From UBA1672 sp050633285 (GTDB lineage: Bacteria > Pseudomonadota > Alphaproteobacteria > Micavibrionales > Micavibrionaceae): 33,784 nucleotides of DNA. The stretch's first letter is position 1, and every line of letters begins with the position of its first letter. The notes under the pieces are model-generated. The model did no database searches and had not been told where the DNA came from. It saw only the letters and a program-made list of their open reading frames with translations. Below, in pieces: positions 15,261 to 24,000 of this stretch. Where the stretch lies: positions 1-33,784 of the forward strand of contig JBOEGG010000010.1 in the NCBI GenBank assembly GCA_050633285.1. Reading direction: 5' to 3'. The position numbers and the translations under genes are program-made.

Positions 15261-16145
15261 TTAATCTGTGCTACAGTTTTTGTCGTTATCTTGAGACGAA
15301 AAGTTGTAACCGTTATCGGCCGCCAGTTCTTGCATGATGCTTGCTATTTTTCTGTCGCTTATCGTGGGATATATTTTCTTCAATATTATTTTTACTGCAT
15401 AGAAGGCCGGAGATTTAAAACCTGTTTCCGGATAGTATTTTCCTGCAGTAAATGGTGTTTCTATATGCGCATCAAAGAATTTTTTAATTGTGTGTATGCT
15501 GTTTCTAATAGGTAAATCTTTAGATGTTTTACGAATTTGTGTACGTTCTTTTCGTTCTTCGTGACGATTGGGGTGTATTTCTTCGATTAATTCGGCTAAA
15601 GCAACCTCCCTTTCTATCTCTTCCTTGGCATTGCCATCTTGTAGAATTGAAAGTTCTTCTTTTAAGCTGCTCGATGGTTTTATTGTGTCGGGTGTGTCTG
15701 CAGCACAATCTGCTGCAAATAGTAAATCTGCGATAAACTCTCTTACGTTGAAGTTTGGATTAGGCTCGTTATTTGTGAGTAAGCCCCATGTTGCAAGTTC
15801 ATGTTCATTTGCTTCATCACTGCAATAAAGTGTTTCTATTTTGTCGGCTAAGCGTTGGTTGCTTTTTCCTGCATCAATGAGATCATTCAATGAATCTAAA
15901 AGATTGCTAGCATCTTCTACGACTTTTTTGAGTAATTTACTTTCTTTATGCTCTGGCAGAGCGTTTTGTACTTCGTAATAACCATCTAGAAAGTCATGAT
16001 AGGTTGTTTTTATCGTAAACTTTAGGGCTGTCTGATCCTTATCTGGAATGTTGAGAGTATTGGTTATTTCTTTGACCAAGTCATCGCTTGCAAGTTTGTC
16101 AACTTCTATTGGGGTAATAGTTTCAGGATCAATAGCGAGTTTCAT
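15261..16145 (-). CDS. unknown 294-residue protein of the integrase operon
   Basis: Acidic, helical, soluble protein. The first codon overlaps the integrase stop by four bases (ATGA), so it is translated with the integrase. Middle part 'KEEIEREVALAELIEEIHPN' looks like a coiled coil; the C-terminal 80 residues ('HTIKKFFDAHIETPFTAGKY', 'AVKIILKKIYPTISDRKIAS') look like a small separate domain. No family recognised; no membrane or signal segment. Position suggests an element-maintenance role. Confidence 0.65.
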   Translation of the reverse strand: MKLAIDPETITPIEVDKLASDDLVKEITNTLNIPDKDQTALKFTIKTTYHDFLDGYYEVQNALPEHKESKLLKKVVEDASNLLDSLNDLIDAGKSNQRLADKIETLYCSDEANEHELATWGLLTNNEPNPNFNVREFIADLLFAADCAADTPDTIKPSSSLKEELSILQDGNAKEEIEREVALAELIEEIHPNRHEERKERTQIRKTSKDLPIRNSIHTIKKFFDAHIETPFTAGKYYPETGFKSPAFYAVKIILKKIYPTISDRKIASIMQELAADNGYNFSSQDNDKNCSTD

Positions 16146-17323
16146 GCGGTATCCTTAGTATTTGAAGGGCTAGGGTTTGCTTTGAGTAACATTGCTTCAA
16201 TGGCTCTGTCTGTGGATTCTCTGACTGGGTCAAGGTTTAGGCGGGCGTAGATCGCTGTGGCTTGTTGGCTTTTATGTCCTAATGATTTTCCAATGACGTA
16301 GCTGTTCGCGCCGAGGGCTGCTTGCCAACTTCCGAATGTGCGGCGTAGGTCATGCATTCTTAAGTCCTTTAAATTGGCTCTGTTTAAAAGGCGTCCCCAT
16401 GCTTTCTTGGGATCATTTAAATGGCCTGACTTTCCATCTCCCGGGAAAACCCATTCACTATCGGAATCCTTTAAACGATCCTTTAAAAGATCTATGACGT
16501 TTTCGTTTAAAGGAACAGTTAAAGGATCGCCGTTCTTAGTTTCAGGAATCCTCCATGTTCTTTCTTTAAAGCTTATGTCTTCCCAACGCATTGTTAGGGA
16601 GTTTGATTTTCTAACGCCCGTAAGCAAGAGCACTTTAAAGAAATCTCTGGCTGTTTTATTTTCCTCTTGCTCCAGTGCTTTAAAGAACTGTGGAATTTCT
16701 TCTGCACTTAAAAAGCGATCGCGTGCTTGTTCTTTAAACTTTTTGATGCCTGTTGCAGGGTTAATTCCACGCCAACCCCATTCAATGGCTTTATTGAAGA
16801 TGCTTCGGGTACGCTCTAAAATTCGGTTAGCTTGATAGATGCCGCTGTCTTTTCCTATTTTAGCGTGTAACCTTGAAACTTCATCTTTGGTAATTGTTGA
16901 TATTTTCCGTTTAAAGAGGTGTGAGAGGTGTTTGTTTACTTCTCGTTCGTCATATTGCCATGATTTCTTGTGAACCTTGCTGTAGCGTTCCATATACTCG
17001 TTAAATAGCTCTTTAAATGTGTGTTCGTCTCGTATACGGCGTTTTTCTTCGTTTGGGTTTATTCCGTCTGCAATAAGGCCTTTGTTGCGTTGTGCTGCTT
17101 TTCTTGCATTCTCTACGGACATATCAGGAAACTTGCCGAGTTTTACGCGCTCTGGCTTTCCATTTATTTTGCGATAGAGGTAGAATGTTTTTGAACCTCC
17201 ACTGGTGGCAATGAGCTCTAAGCCGTTTTCGCGTGTGTCCTTGTAATAGTCTAGTTTGCCTTTTGGTGGGGTAGGGGCTTTGAGTAAGGAGGCTTTAGTG
17301 AAGTTGAGTTTATTCGTTGTCAT
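16142..17323 (-). CDS. tyrosine recombinase (P4-type integrase)
   Basis: Integrates and excises the element at tRNA-fMet. 393 residues: N-terminal arm-binding domain of the DUF4102 type (about 1-95, 'LTKA..P..G..DYYKD..ENGLEL' pattern), core-binding domain (about 100-190), and catalytic domain with R238 in 'LTGVRKSN', K263 in 'TKNGD', H324 and R327 in 'HDLRRTF', H350 in 'LGHKS' and the nucleophile Y359 in 'AIYARL'. All six catalytic residues are present, so it should be active. It overlaps both neighbours by four bases (ATGA), which makes it part of one translation-coupled operon. It lies about 1.3 kb from the right attachment site. Confidence 0.97.
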   Translation of the reverse strand: MTTNKLNFTKASLLKAPTPPKGKLDYYKDTRENGLELIATSGGSKTFYLYRKINGKPERVKLGKFPDMSVENARKAAQRNKGLIADGINPNEEKRRIRDEHTFKELFNEYMERYSKVHKKSWQYDEREVNKHLSHLFKRKISTITKDEVSRLHAKIGKDSGIYQANRILERTRSIFNKAIEWGWRGINPATGIKKFKEQARDRFLSAEEIPQFFKALEQEENKTARDFFKVLLLTGVRKSNSLTMRWEDISFKERTWRIPETKNGDPLTVPLNENVIDLLKDRLKDSDSEWVFPGDGKSGHLNDPKKAWGRLLNRANLKDLRMHDLRRTFGSWQAALGANSYVIGKSLGHKSQQATAIYARLNLDPVRESTDRAIEAMLLKANPSPSNTKDTA

Positions 17324-17790
17324 AGAAGCCTCCTCAGTATTGCCAGGAGCATTGTGAGGGATAAGAAGACTAAGGTTTCTATTTTTACTCTTGATAATTG
17401 TTGATTTTGGCTAAGAGGTTTTTCTCCTGAAAGTATACGGAGTTTGTTTAAGTAATGAGCGTACAGGTAGAGAGCAAAGACTGCTGGTATTGGCCAAAGC
17501 ATTGCTATGTATAGAAGCTGAAAGTAAAATGTGCTTGCGTCTGGTGGATGGTCGCCAAGGAAGTAGCTGTCCCAACAAGATAAGCCGAAACAAAGTTGTA
17601 GCCAGATGCTCACTATAAAACTGCTGCTTACGTCTCCGTATACGAGTTTTTCGAACTTTTTGTGCGGTTCTGTTTCGGAGTTTTGTGCTTTTTTAAACTG
17701 TCGATGCAGTATTAATAGCGTGCAGAGAGGAGCCATCATGCAGGCAATTATTATTACTAATTGGAATTCATAAGATATTGAGGTGTTCAT
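17320..17790 (-). CDS. membrane protein, four predicted segments, unknown
   Basis: 156 residues with hydrophobic stretches at about 9-28, 57-75, 88-112 and 137-154, and a basic loop after the first. Its stop overlaps the integrase start by four bases and its start is six bases after the Sel1 gene, so it is carried in the integrase operon. No family is recognised. Confidence 0.68.
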   Translation of the reverse strand: MNTSISYEFQLVIIIACMMAPLCTLLILHRQFKKAQNSETEPHKKFEKLVYGDVSSSFIVSIWLQLCFGLSCWDSYFLGDHPPDASTFYFQLLYIAMLWPIPAVFALYLYAHYLNKLRILSGEKPLSQNQQLSRVKIETLVFLSLTMLLAILRRLL

Positions 17791-17796
17791 TTTTTG

Positions 17797-18453
17797 CTAA
17801 TCTTGTTTTTGTGTCTTTGGTGGTGGTCTATATGGTTCAACATATTTCTTGTAATACTCTTCTGAGAGCTGCTCTGCTGCTGCCAGTTCTTCAGGTGATA
17901 GGGTCTTTGTTACTTTCTCTAGAAGTCTATCCGCAGATGTTTTTCCGTATTTCACGGCATTATTGAGCCAGGCATATGCTTGCACGTTGTCGGTGGGGAC
18001 ACCTTTCCCTCTGTGGTACATTGCGCCTAAGCTGGCTTGTGCTATTAAGTACCCTTGCTCTGCTGCCTTGTGTCGCCAATAGAGAGCTTTCTCGAAGTCT
18101 TTGTCGATGTATTGTCCTCGATAATATAGATTTCCTAAATTTGCTTGTGCTCCAGAAAACCCTTGTTCGGCAGCCAATGTTAACCACTTCAATAGTTCCA
18201 TTTTATATGTCGCAATCTCTTTTTCTGAACCTTCTTGAGTATGGCTCGCTTTGGCAAGTTTGAGCTCATAATGTACTGCTAAAAATAGCTGAGCATCGAG
18301 CTTTCCTGAGTTTGCCAGAGGAATGCATTCTTTTAGAGAGGTGCAGGTCTCAGCATTAATACCTTGTCCGTTGGCTACGTGGGAATTATAAGTGATGCTT
18401 GTAGCTGTTATAGGTAACAAAAACAAAATAGGGAGTAGTTTTCTCTTCTTCAT
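17797..18453 (-). CDS. secreted Sel1-repeat protein
   Basis: 218 residues. A signal peptide is likely in residues 1-20 ('KKRKLLPILFLLPITATS'). At least three Sel1 units are visible at about 88-123, 124-159 and 160-190, with the typical 'AAEQGFSGAQANLGNLYYRG' and 'AAEQGYLIAQASLGAMYHRG'. Such helical repeats mediate protein-protein contacts. The C-terminus is Pro- and Lys-rich. It is the first gene of the minus-strand cluster, next to the right end of the element, so its promoter may drive the integrase as well. Confidence 0.85.
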   Translation of the reverse strand: MKKRKLLPILFLLPITATSITYNSHVANGQGINAETCTSLKECIPLANSGKLDAQLFLAVHYELKLAKASHTQEGSEKEIATYKMELLKWLTLAAEQGFSGAQANLGNLYYRGQYIDKDFEKALYWRHKAAEQGYLIAQASLGAMYHRGKGVPTDNVQAYAWLNNAVKYGKTSADRLLEKVTKTLSPEELAAAEQLSEEYYKKYVEPYRPPPKTQKQD

Positions 18454-18465
18454 TTGATCGTCTCT

Positions 18466-18487
18466 TCATTTCTACCATATTTCTACT
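18466..18487 (+). repeat. terminal direct repeat of the element, right copy
   Basis: Matches 8838-8859 at 21 of 22 bases and in the same orientation. It lies between the Sel1 gene start and the right attachment site. The stretch 18454-18618 holds no gene. Confidence 0.7.
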
Positions 18488-18618
18488 TTGGGGGTTAGTT
18501 TTTCCCCTTGTTCGATAATCGGCATTAACGAGTTCAAGTCAACTAAATAATTGATTTGTATATGATAAATATTCTCTATGAGTGTGTGTTAACTTTGATT
18601 AATGTGTTTGAAATTTAA

Positions 18619-18655
18619 CTCATAACCTGAAGGTCGTAGGTTCAAATCCTACCCC
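18619..18655 (+). repeat. attR: displaced 3' part of tRNA-fMet
   Basis: Begins at the anticodon loop ('ctcataacctgaagg') and runs through the variable loop and T arm to four C of the acceptor strand, where it stops matching; the 'cgcaacca' end is lost. The last 22 bases equal 8762-8783. It marks the right end of the element and indicates recombination in or near the anticodon loop. Confidence 0.87.
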
Positions 18656-18656
18656 G

Positions 18657-18721
18657 TCTTGAACTTAGATATGGATTCCCACTCATACCTCATTTTAGCA
18701 AGTGTTTGGGCATAGGTTGGG
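18657..18721 (+). repeat. dispersed intergenic repeat, copy 1
   Basis: Aligns without gaps to 27035-27099 (52 of 65 bases by eye). Begins 'tcttgaacttag' directly after attR. Its last 37 bases also match 20926-20962 at 28 positions. The minus strand is open across most of it in both long copies ('RYEWES' is shared). Confidence 0.6.
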
Positions 18722-18736
18722 AAAATAGAAAATTTT

Positions 18737-19651
18737 TTATAAATATCCGTTATTTGTGGCGTGTTTTGGCGGGACACCAAAATATTTCTTAAATTCTCTG
18801 CTAAACTGTGAGGAGCTTTCGTAGCCAACTTTATTGGCGGCTAAATTAGCTGCCATATTCTCATGTATAATGAGGCTTTTGGCCGTCGTTAGTCTGATTT
18901 TTTTTAGATATTGTACGGGAGAGTGTCCTGTTATGTCTTTGAAGGATCTATGAAAGACGGAGGTGCTCATTCCTGCATGATTTGCAAGTTCGTCTACCGT
19001 GATTGGTTGTGTGTAGTTGTTTCGTATATATGAGATGGATTTGGCGACATTTGTATAATGCGTGTTGTGTTGGGTTAGGGCGTATAAAGATGATCCATGC
19101 TGCCCCAGTAGTACTCGGTATATGATTTCTTTGACTAATGATGCTCCCAGAACTTTGCTGTCTAGGGGGGAGTTAAGGCATTTTAGCAGGCGTATTATGC
19201 TGTCTGTCATATCGTGGTTTAAGGGGGCTGGTTCGACGCCTTTGGGGCTTGTGTCGTATTTAAATGATTCCGGGGTTTGTTCGTGTTGAGAAGCTAATGC
19301 AACAAGCTCATGAAGCTCTGAGAGGTCGATATCAATGTTTATGCCTAAAAGTGGTTCGTCTTTGGATGCGTATGTTGCGCATTCGAAGGGGAGGGGCATG
19401 CTAACGATTAAGTAATTATCAGGGTTATATTTGAATACTTTGTCATCTAAGTATCCTATTTTTGAGCCTTGTCCGATAATCACTATTCTCGCGTCATAGA
19501 CGAGAGGGTTGCGTTCAATGGTTTCTTCTGACCAGAAGAAGTACACACGGTCTATTAATGTTTTTACAACACCGTAGTTTTGATCCGTGCTTAGTTGGTT
19601 TTTTAATTTTTGCAGATGTGGTGTTAACTTGCTCATGTGAATGCTGTTCAT
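18737..19651 (-). CDS. AraC-family transcription regulator
   Basis: 304 residues. The N-terminal 160 residues resemble the AraC_N ligand-binding domain; about residues 203-300 hold the two helix-turn-helix units ('ITVDELANHAGMSTSVFHRS' and 'VGYESSSQFSREFKKYFG'), with the family signature 'F..YFG..P'. The gene is divergent from the alcohol dehydrogenase across 167 bases, which makes that gene its likely target. AraC_N proteins next to oxidoreductases are common, but the inducer cannot be told. The start is uncertain between Met 1 and Met 6; no strong ribosome site is seen for either. Confidence 0.92.
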   Translation of the reverse strand: MNSIHMSKLTPHLQKLKNQLSTDQNYGVVKTLIDRVYFFWSEETIERNPLVYDARIVIIGQGSKIGYLDDKVFKYNPDNYLIVSMPLPFECATYASKDEPLLGINIDIDLSELHELVALASQHEQTPESFKYDTSPKGVEPAPLNHDMTDSIIRLLKCLNSPLDSKVLGASLVKEIIYRVLLGQHGSSLYALTQHNTHYTNVAKSISYIRNNYTQPITVDELANHAGMSTSVFHRSFKDITGHSPVQYLKKIRLTTAKSLIIHENMAANLAANKVGYESSSQFSREFKKYFGVPPKHATNNGYL

Positions 19652-19741
19652 TGTGACTGTTACGGATATACCTTAAATCAAAAACAATGCTTTTTTCAAT
19701 TACCAAAGTAGAAATAGGCAAGAATGGAGCAGGAATGCACA

Positions 19742-19770
19742 TTGTGAGATATTCTTCTTAATCGTATCAT
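19742..19770 (+). promoter_or_regulatory. candidate promoter of the alcohol dehydrogenase gene
   Basis: -35 'ttgtga' (19742-19747), 17-base spacer, -10 'tatcat' (19765-19770), 48 bases before the ATG. The weak -35 fits activation by the divergent AraC protein. A 'ttgaca' at 19770-19775 is also present but lacks a matching -10. Confidence 0.4.
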
Positions 19771-19818
19771 TGACAGTAGTTAGCCCAATTGTTGATTGAA
19801 GTGATGAAGGAATAAATT

Positions 19819-20865
19819 ATGTCCAATACGAAAGCCTATGCAGCCTATAATGATAAAGATGAACTAGGATCATTTGATTTTGATCGTCGTGAAGTTGGTT
19901 CTAAAGATGTGCAAATAGATATTGAATATTGCGGTGTGTGTCACAGTGATATCCATATGGCACATAATGATTGGGGTATCTCTGTTTATCCTGTTGTGCC
20001 GGGGCACGAGATTATCGGGCGGGTTAAGTCCGTTGGAGATGATGTAACCGGCTTTGTTGTTGGGGAGCTGGTTGGTGTCGGTTGTATGGTTGATTCTTGT
20101 CGTGAATGTGCACCATGTAAAGATCATTTGGAGCAACATTGTGAAAAGGGCATGGTTATGACCTATGGTGGCCCTGATCCGCATATAGAAGGTGCCATGA
20201 CGCATGGTGGATATTCTACGCAGATTGTGGTTGATCAGGATTTTGTTTTGAAGGTTTCTGAAAATTTGGATGTAAAAGCAGTCGCACCTTTACTTTGTGC
20301 GGGAATTACAACGTATTCTCCTTTGCGCCAGTGGAATGTTAAGGCCGGTGATAAGGTTGGCGTTATCGGGCTTGGTGGTTTGGGGCATATGGGTGTTAAA
20401 TTTGCCGCAGCTATGGGGGCGCATGTTGTTATGATTACGACATCACCTGAAAAAGGTGAGGATGCTAAACGCTTGGGGGCGGCGGAGGTGTTGGTGTCGA
20501 AAGATCAATCTCAAATGGATGCGCATGCAGGTTCTTTTGACTTTTTGCTAAATACGATTCCTGTTGCACATAATCTGGATCCTTATGTTCCTTTGCTTAA
20601 GCTTGGTAAAACTATGGCTGTTGTGGGTGCAACTCCAACAGAAATGCACACGATGGGTTTGGTGTTCGGGCGTAAAGTTATTGCCGGATCATTGATCGGT
20701 GGTATCAAGGAAACGCAGGAAATGCTGGACTTTTGTGCAGAGAAGGGAATTGTATCAGAGGTTGAGATGATTGATATGCAAGATATCAACACGGCTTTTG
20801 ACCGTGTGATGAAGTCGGATGTTAAATATCGCTTTGTTATTGATATGAACTCTTTGAGAGGTTGA
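19819..20865 (+). CDS. zinc-dependent NAD(P) alcohol dehydrogenase (YahK / cinnamyl-alcohol type)
   Basis: 348-residue medium-chain dehydrogenase that interconverts aldehydes and alcohols. Catalytic zinc ligands C38 and H63 ('CGVCHSD', 'PGHEIIG') and C160; structural zinc ligands C94, C97, C100 and C108; cofactor loop 'GLGGLGHMG' at 184-192. The motif order and 'TYGGPD' match the NADP-preferring YahK/Ahr/CAD subfamily. The residues after strand two ('TTSPEK') lack an acidic residue, in line with NADPH use. 'aagga' lies before the ATG. Monocistronic, with a terminator after it, and divergent from an AraC regulator. Likely job: aldehyde reduction, perhaps detoxification. Confidence 0.95.
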   Translation: MSNTKAYAAYNDKDELGSFDFDRREVGSKDVQIDIEYCGVCHSDIHMAHNDWGISVYPVVPGHEIIGRVKSVGDDVTGFVVGELVGVGCMVDSCRECAPCKDHLEQHCEKGMVMTYGGPDPHIEGAMTHGGYSTQIVVDQDFVLKVSENLDVKAVAPLLCAGITTYSPLRQWNVKAGDKVGVIGLGGLGHMGVKFAAAMGAHVVMITTSPEKGEDAKRLGAAEVLVSKDQSQMDAHAGSFDFLLNTIPVAHNLDPYVPLLKLGKTMAVVGATPTEMHTMGLVFGRKVIAGSLIGGIKETQEMLDFCAEKGIVSEVEMIDMQDINTAFDRVMKSDVKYRFVIDMNSLRG

Positions 20866-20888
20866 AGCATATAGGAATAATATTTCGG

Positions 20889-20920
20889 GCCCTGCTACTT
20901 TGTGTGTAGTGGGGCTATTT
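20889..20920 (+). terminator. terminator of the alcohol dehydrogenase gene
   Basis: A 10-bp stem (gccctgctac / gtagtggggc, with two G-T pairs) lies 24 bases after the stop, followed by 'tattt'. The U tract is poor, so the call is moderate. Confidence 0.6.
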
Positions 20921-20925
20921 CCTGT

Positions 20926-20962
20926 TCATGATTCATTATGGTGAGTATTTGAGCATAGGTTG
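20926..20962 (+). repeat. dispersed intergenic repeat, partial copy 3
   Basis: Matches the second half of copy 1 (18683-18719) at 28 of 37 bases, including the perfect 'gcataggttg' at the end. It sits between the terminator of the dehydrogenase gene and the start of the RNase J / ExoI gene. Confidence 0.45.
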
Positions 20963-21091
20963 ATACGATCTCAATTTATTCTAAAATATTGAAATATTCA
21001 ATCATCTTTATCTTGTTCTATTTTTTTATTGCAATGCAAAATAAAACCTGTTTTTGTATATGCGAGAGAACGATTTAGAGTATTGAAAATT

Positions 21092-24000
21092 ATGAGCTTA
21101 TCCTATGAGAAAGAGGAGTTTCTGGCCCTCTTTGGCATGCGCGATGTATGGGAGCATCTTGAGCAGTCCCCGCGTTCGACCTATGCCACAATTGTTACCG
21201 ATTTAGATACTGGTGCTGTTCGTGCACTTTTACTTGAAGCCGATAAAACTGATGACGGCTTTGATGTTCAGTTCAAATATTTGTTGCATCATAATAGCGA
21301 TGAAAATGATGAGCGTACTTTTTTTAAGATGAAGTGCGTCACTTCAGGTGGTGATACTGTCATAGATTACGTTGATATTGATGGGCACCCCCTTGATGTG
21401 AGCGAGGCGCATAACTCTGTTTTATTGCCGCGTATGACGAAGAATTTTTCAGATGCCGTGATTAATAAAAATGAATGGTTAAATCCGGTGCAGCTTTTAT
21501 CGGAATCGGGTTTGCAAAAGCCTGGCAATGGAAAAAGCGCATGGCCGGGTTTATATGTGAATGGTGATATCAAAACTGTTCATTCTGAAAATAAGGAAAA
21601 AGATTCTGAGCCGGTTTATCCGGTTCTTTTTTTGCCTGCTGTTCTTGGGGTTGGGCAACATAATTTGTCGGAAGAAAAGACACAGTCACGTGTTTTGACA
21701 TTGTTGGGGCAGGAACATGGTCATGATAATTCGATTTTAAAATATACATATACCCGTGGCAGTAAACGCAATCATTTTGATGTGAGCGGCCATATTAAAA
21801 TCTATGGCGATGAGGGTGGAGACGAGCAAGAGCTTTATAAAGTTGAGGTGCGTCCGAACCCAGATAATCCGAATGATGAAGCGCGCATTAAGTCTTTGAC
21901 TTATATGGGGAAGAAAATTGATCTGAGTGACAGCCGTGCAACGGGTTCGGTTTTAAAGGTTGTGCGCAATGTTAATCGTATGATCCGCGCGGGCGATAGT
22001 GCCTTGATTGAGGATATGCAGAGAAATCCGCATGAGCGACGTTTTATGCTTCCTACAGATCTGAACCTGCATATGGGTGTTTATCCGTATTTGAATGATG
22101 AGGTTAAAATACCGAAACAGGGCATCATGACGTTTGCTGCTATTGGGGGGAATAACCAAACGTCTTACGTTTCCGAAGCAGATCAGAATATTGGCGCAAA
22201 TCAGTATATTATTGGCTATGAATCGAAAGATGAGGAAGGGCAAACGAACCGAGCATCTTTGATGATTGATGCGGGGGTTTTGTTCCATGATATATTTGAT
22301 GTCGCGTTCTTTAATGCGGGGCGTTACCTTAAGCATAAGCACGATAATAGCTCTAATCCGGAAGAGCCGGTTGGCGCGATTTTATTTACGCACCGCCATA
22401 AAGACCATTTGGGGCAGCTCGCATATTTGGTGAAAAAAGGGTATGAGCTTCCGCCTCTTGTGATGAATGAAATCACGATGCTTCAGTTTAAGCGTGATAT
22501 GTCCGAATTGGATATCGAAGCGAAGGTGAAAGAAGAAATTCTTGAGAAATGTTATCCGATTAATTTGCTAAAAGATATCAATCCGCAAGACCCAGAAGAG
22601 CGTAAAGAGACAGAAATTGCCGGTACAAAAATTGAGCAATGGACAGAAGCTCTACCCGGCAGGAAAATGGGATCTTATGAATATTATCCGCGCCTTAAAA
22701 TTAATGACACATTTGATGTGCGTGTGGGGCCAATGCCACACTCTGATCCCGGGTTAATGTTTGATATTGTTACGCCCGCCGGATCGCATCGTCATACGGG
22801 GGACTATAAATGGGATGATACGATAGAGCTTGGTATACCGCCTTTAGATATCTGGATGCGCGGGCATGAACCGGATTCTATGAGTGGGGATTCAACGGGG
22901 ACAACACGACCGGGTGAAAACATTCTGGAGTCTGATGTTAAGAGCGATGTAATTACGGCACTTAACGATAATGCGGATAATCGATTTATCTTTCCGACAC
23001 TGGGCTCAAACATTACGCGTTTAGGTACGTTAATCTCTGCGATGGGGGAGACGTCCCGCAAGACTTTGATCATTGACGGTAAAGCCGTAGAGGATTTGGT
23101 GAAGGATGCGGATAAAGTTTATGACCTGAAAAAATGGGCTAAAGATTTCTGTGATGTCGATATTATTATGCGTACAGAAAAGAAAAAGGTTGAACCGTTT
23201 CTAAGTGATCCTAAGTGCGATGGAGAATATGCCATTCTTGTGACAGGAACACAGGATGAGCCGTACTCTGCCTTGAACCGCGCGGCACGTGATGCATTGC
23301 CTGCGGAGCGTTGGAATATCCGTGATAATGATATTATTGCGCCATTGCAGGGGGTTATTCCAACGGGGGACAATGCCTTTCGTCGTATGGCGTTGAAGGA
23401 TTATATTGAGCTGTATCATAAAGCACGTGTCATCTTACCTGAGGCCGTGGATAAAGAAGCCGAGATGATTGAGCAGCATAATCGCGGTGATGCTTATGGT
23501 CCGATTATTATCCGTCACAGTTCCGGCCACAATAATGAAAAGGGCGTTGCAAGGGGGATTGTCGAATCCGGTTTACCATTTGTTTTACCTGTTCATGGTG
23601 ATGGTGCGCAACTTGGTAAGCACGCGGATATCGCTTCTGAGGTTGGTGCACGAAGTCACGTTGTCACAAGCTCTATGCAGATGCGCATTGAAAAAGGGAA
23701 AAAAGTCACTTTTAACAAGATGATTGAATCCGAATTCATCGGTGTAACAAACCATACGCCAGCAAAAGAGAAGTTCTATCTGAAAGGTCGCTTTTCAACA
23801 TCTTTGATGCCTATTAAGCCGCAATCGACGACAGATATTGCACGGCTCGTCGATACATTCGAACATAATGCACGTCAGATTGCGGGAATGGATTCCGAGT
23901 ATGAAATGGCGCGGTCTTTGCCGGTTACGTTGTCGCGCTCTTTTAATGCGCATAATGTGCAAGGTTTCCTAAAACAGGATATTCCCTTTGGTATTGATAA

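Larger units (their letters stand above)
8762..18655. mobile_element. integrative genomic element in tRNA-fMet
   Basis: The element is bounded by the 3' part of tRNA-fMet at the left and a displaced 37-base tRNA-fMet fragment at the right; at least 22 bases are identical at both ends. Inside are a P4-type tyrosine integrase, an AlpA-type excisionase, a replication-initiator-like gene with an iteron-like array, and cargo. All core genes lie on the minus strand in one long cluster; the two cargo genes at the left end lie on the plus strand. No phage structural or conjugation genes are present, so it is a small satellite-like or island-type element of about 9.9 kb. The NN gap at the left end hides the precise 5' limit of the left repeat. 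Confidence 0.88.

Noticed and set aside
19688..19703. 'aagtagaaat' as a further integrase arm site outside the element
   Set aside because: Only ten bases match in reverse and it lies over 1 kb outside attR; probably chance.
21029..21091. TTG start of the nuclease fusion
   Set aside because: No ribosome site, and the 21 extra residues look like translated promoter region; the ATG at 21092 is preferred.
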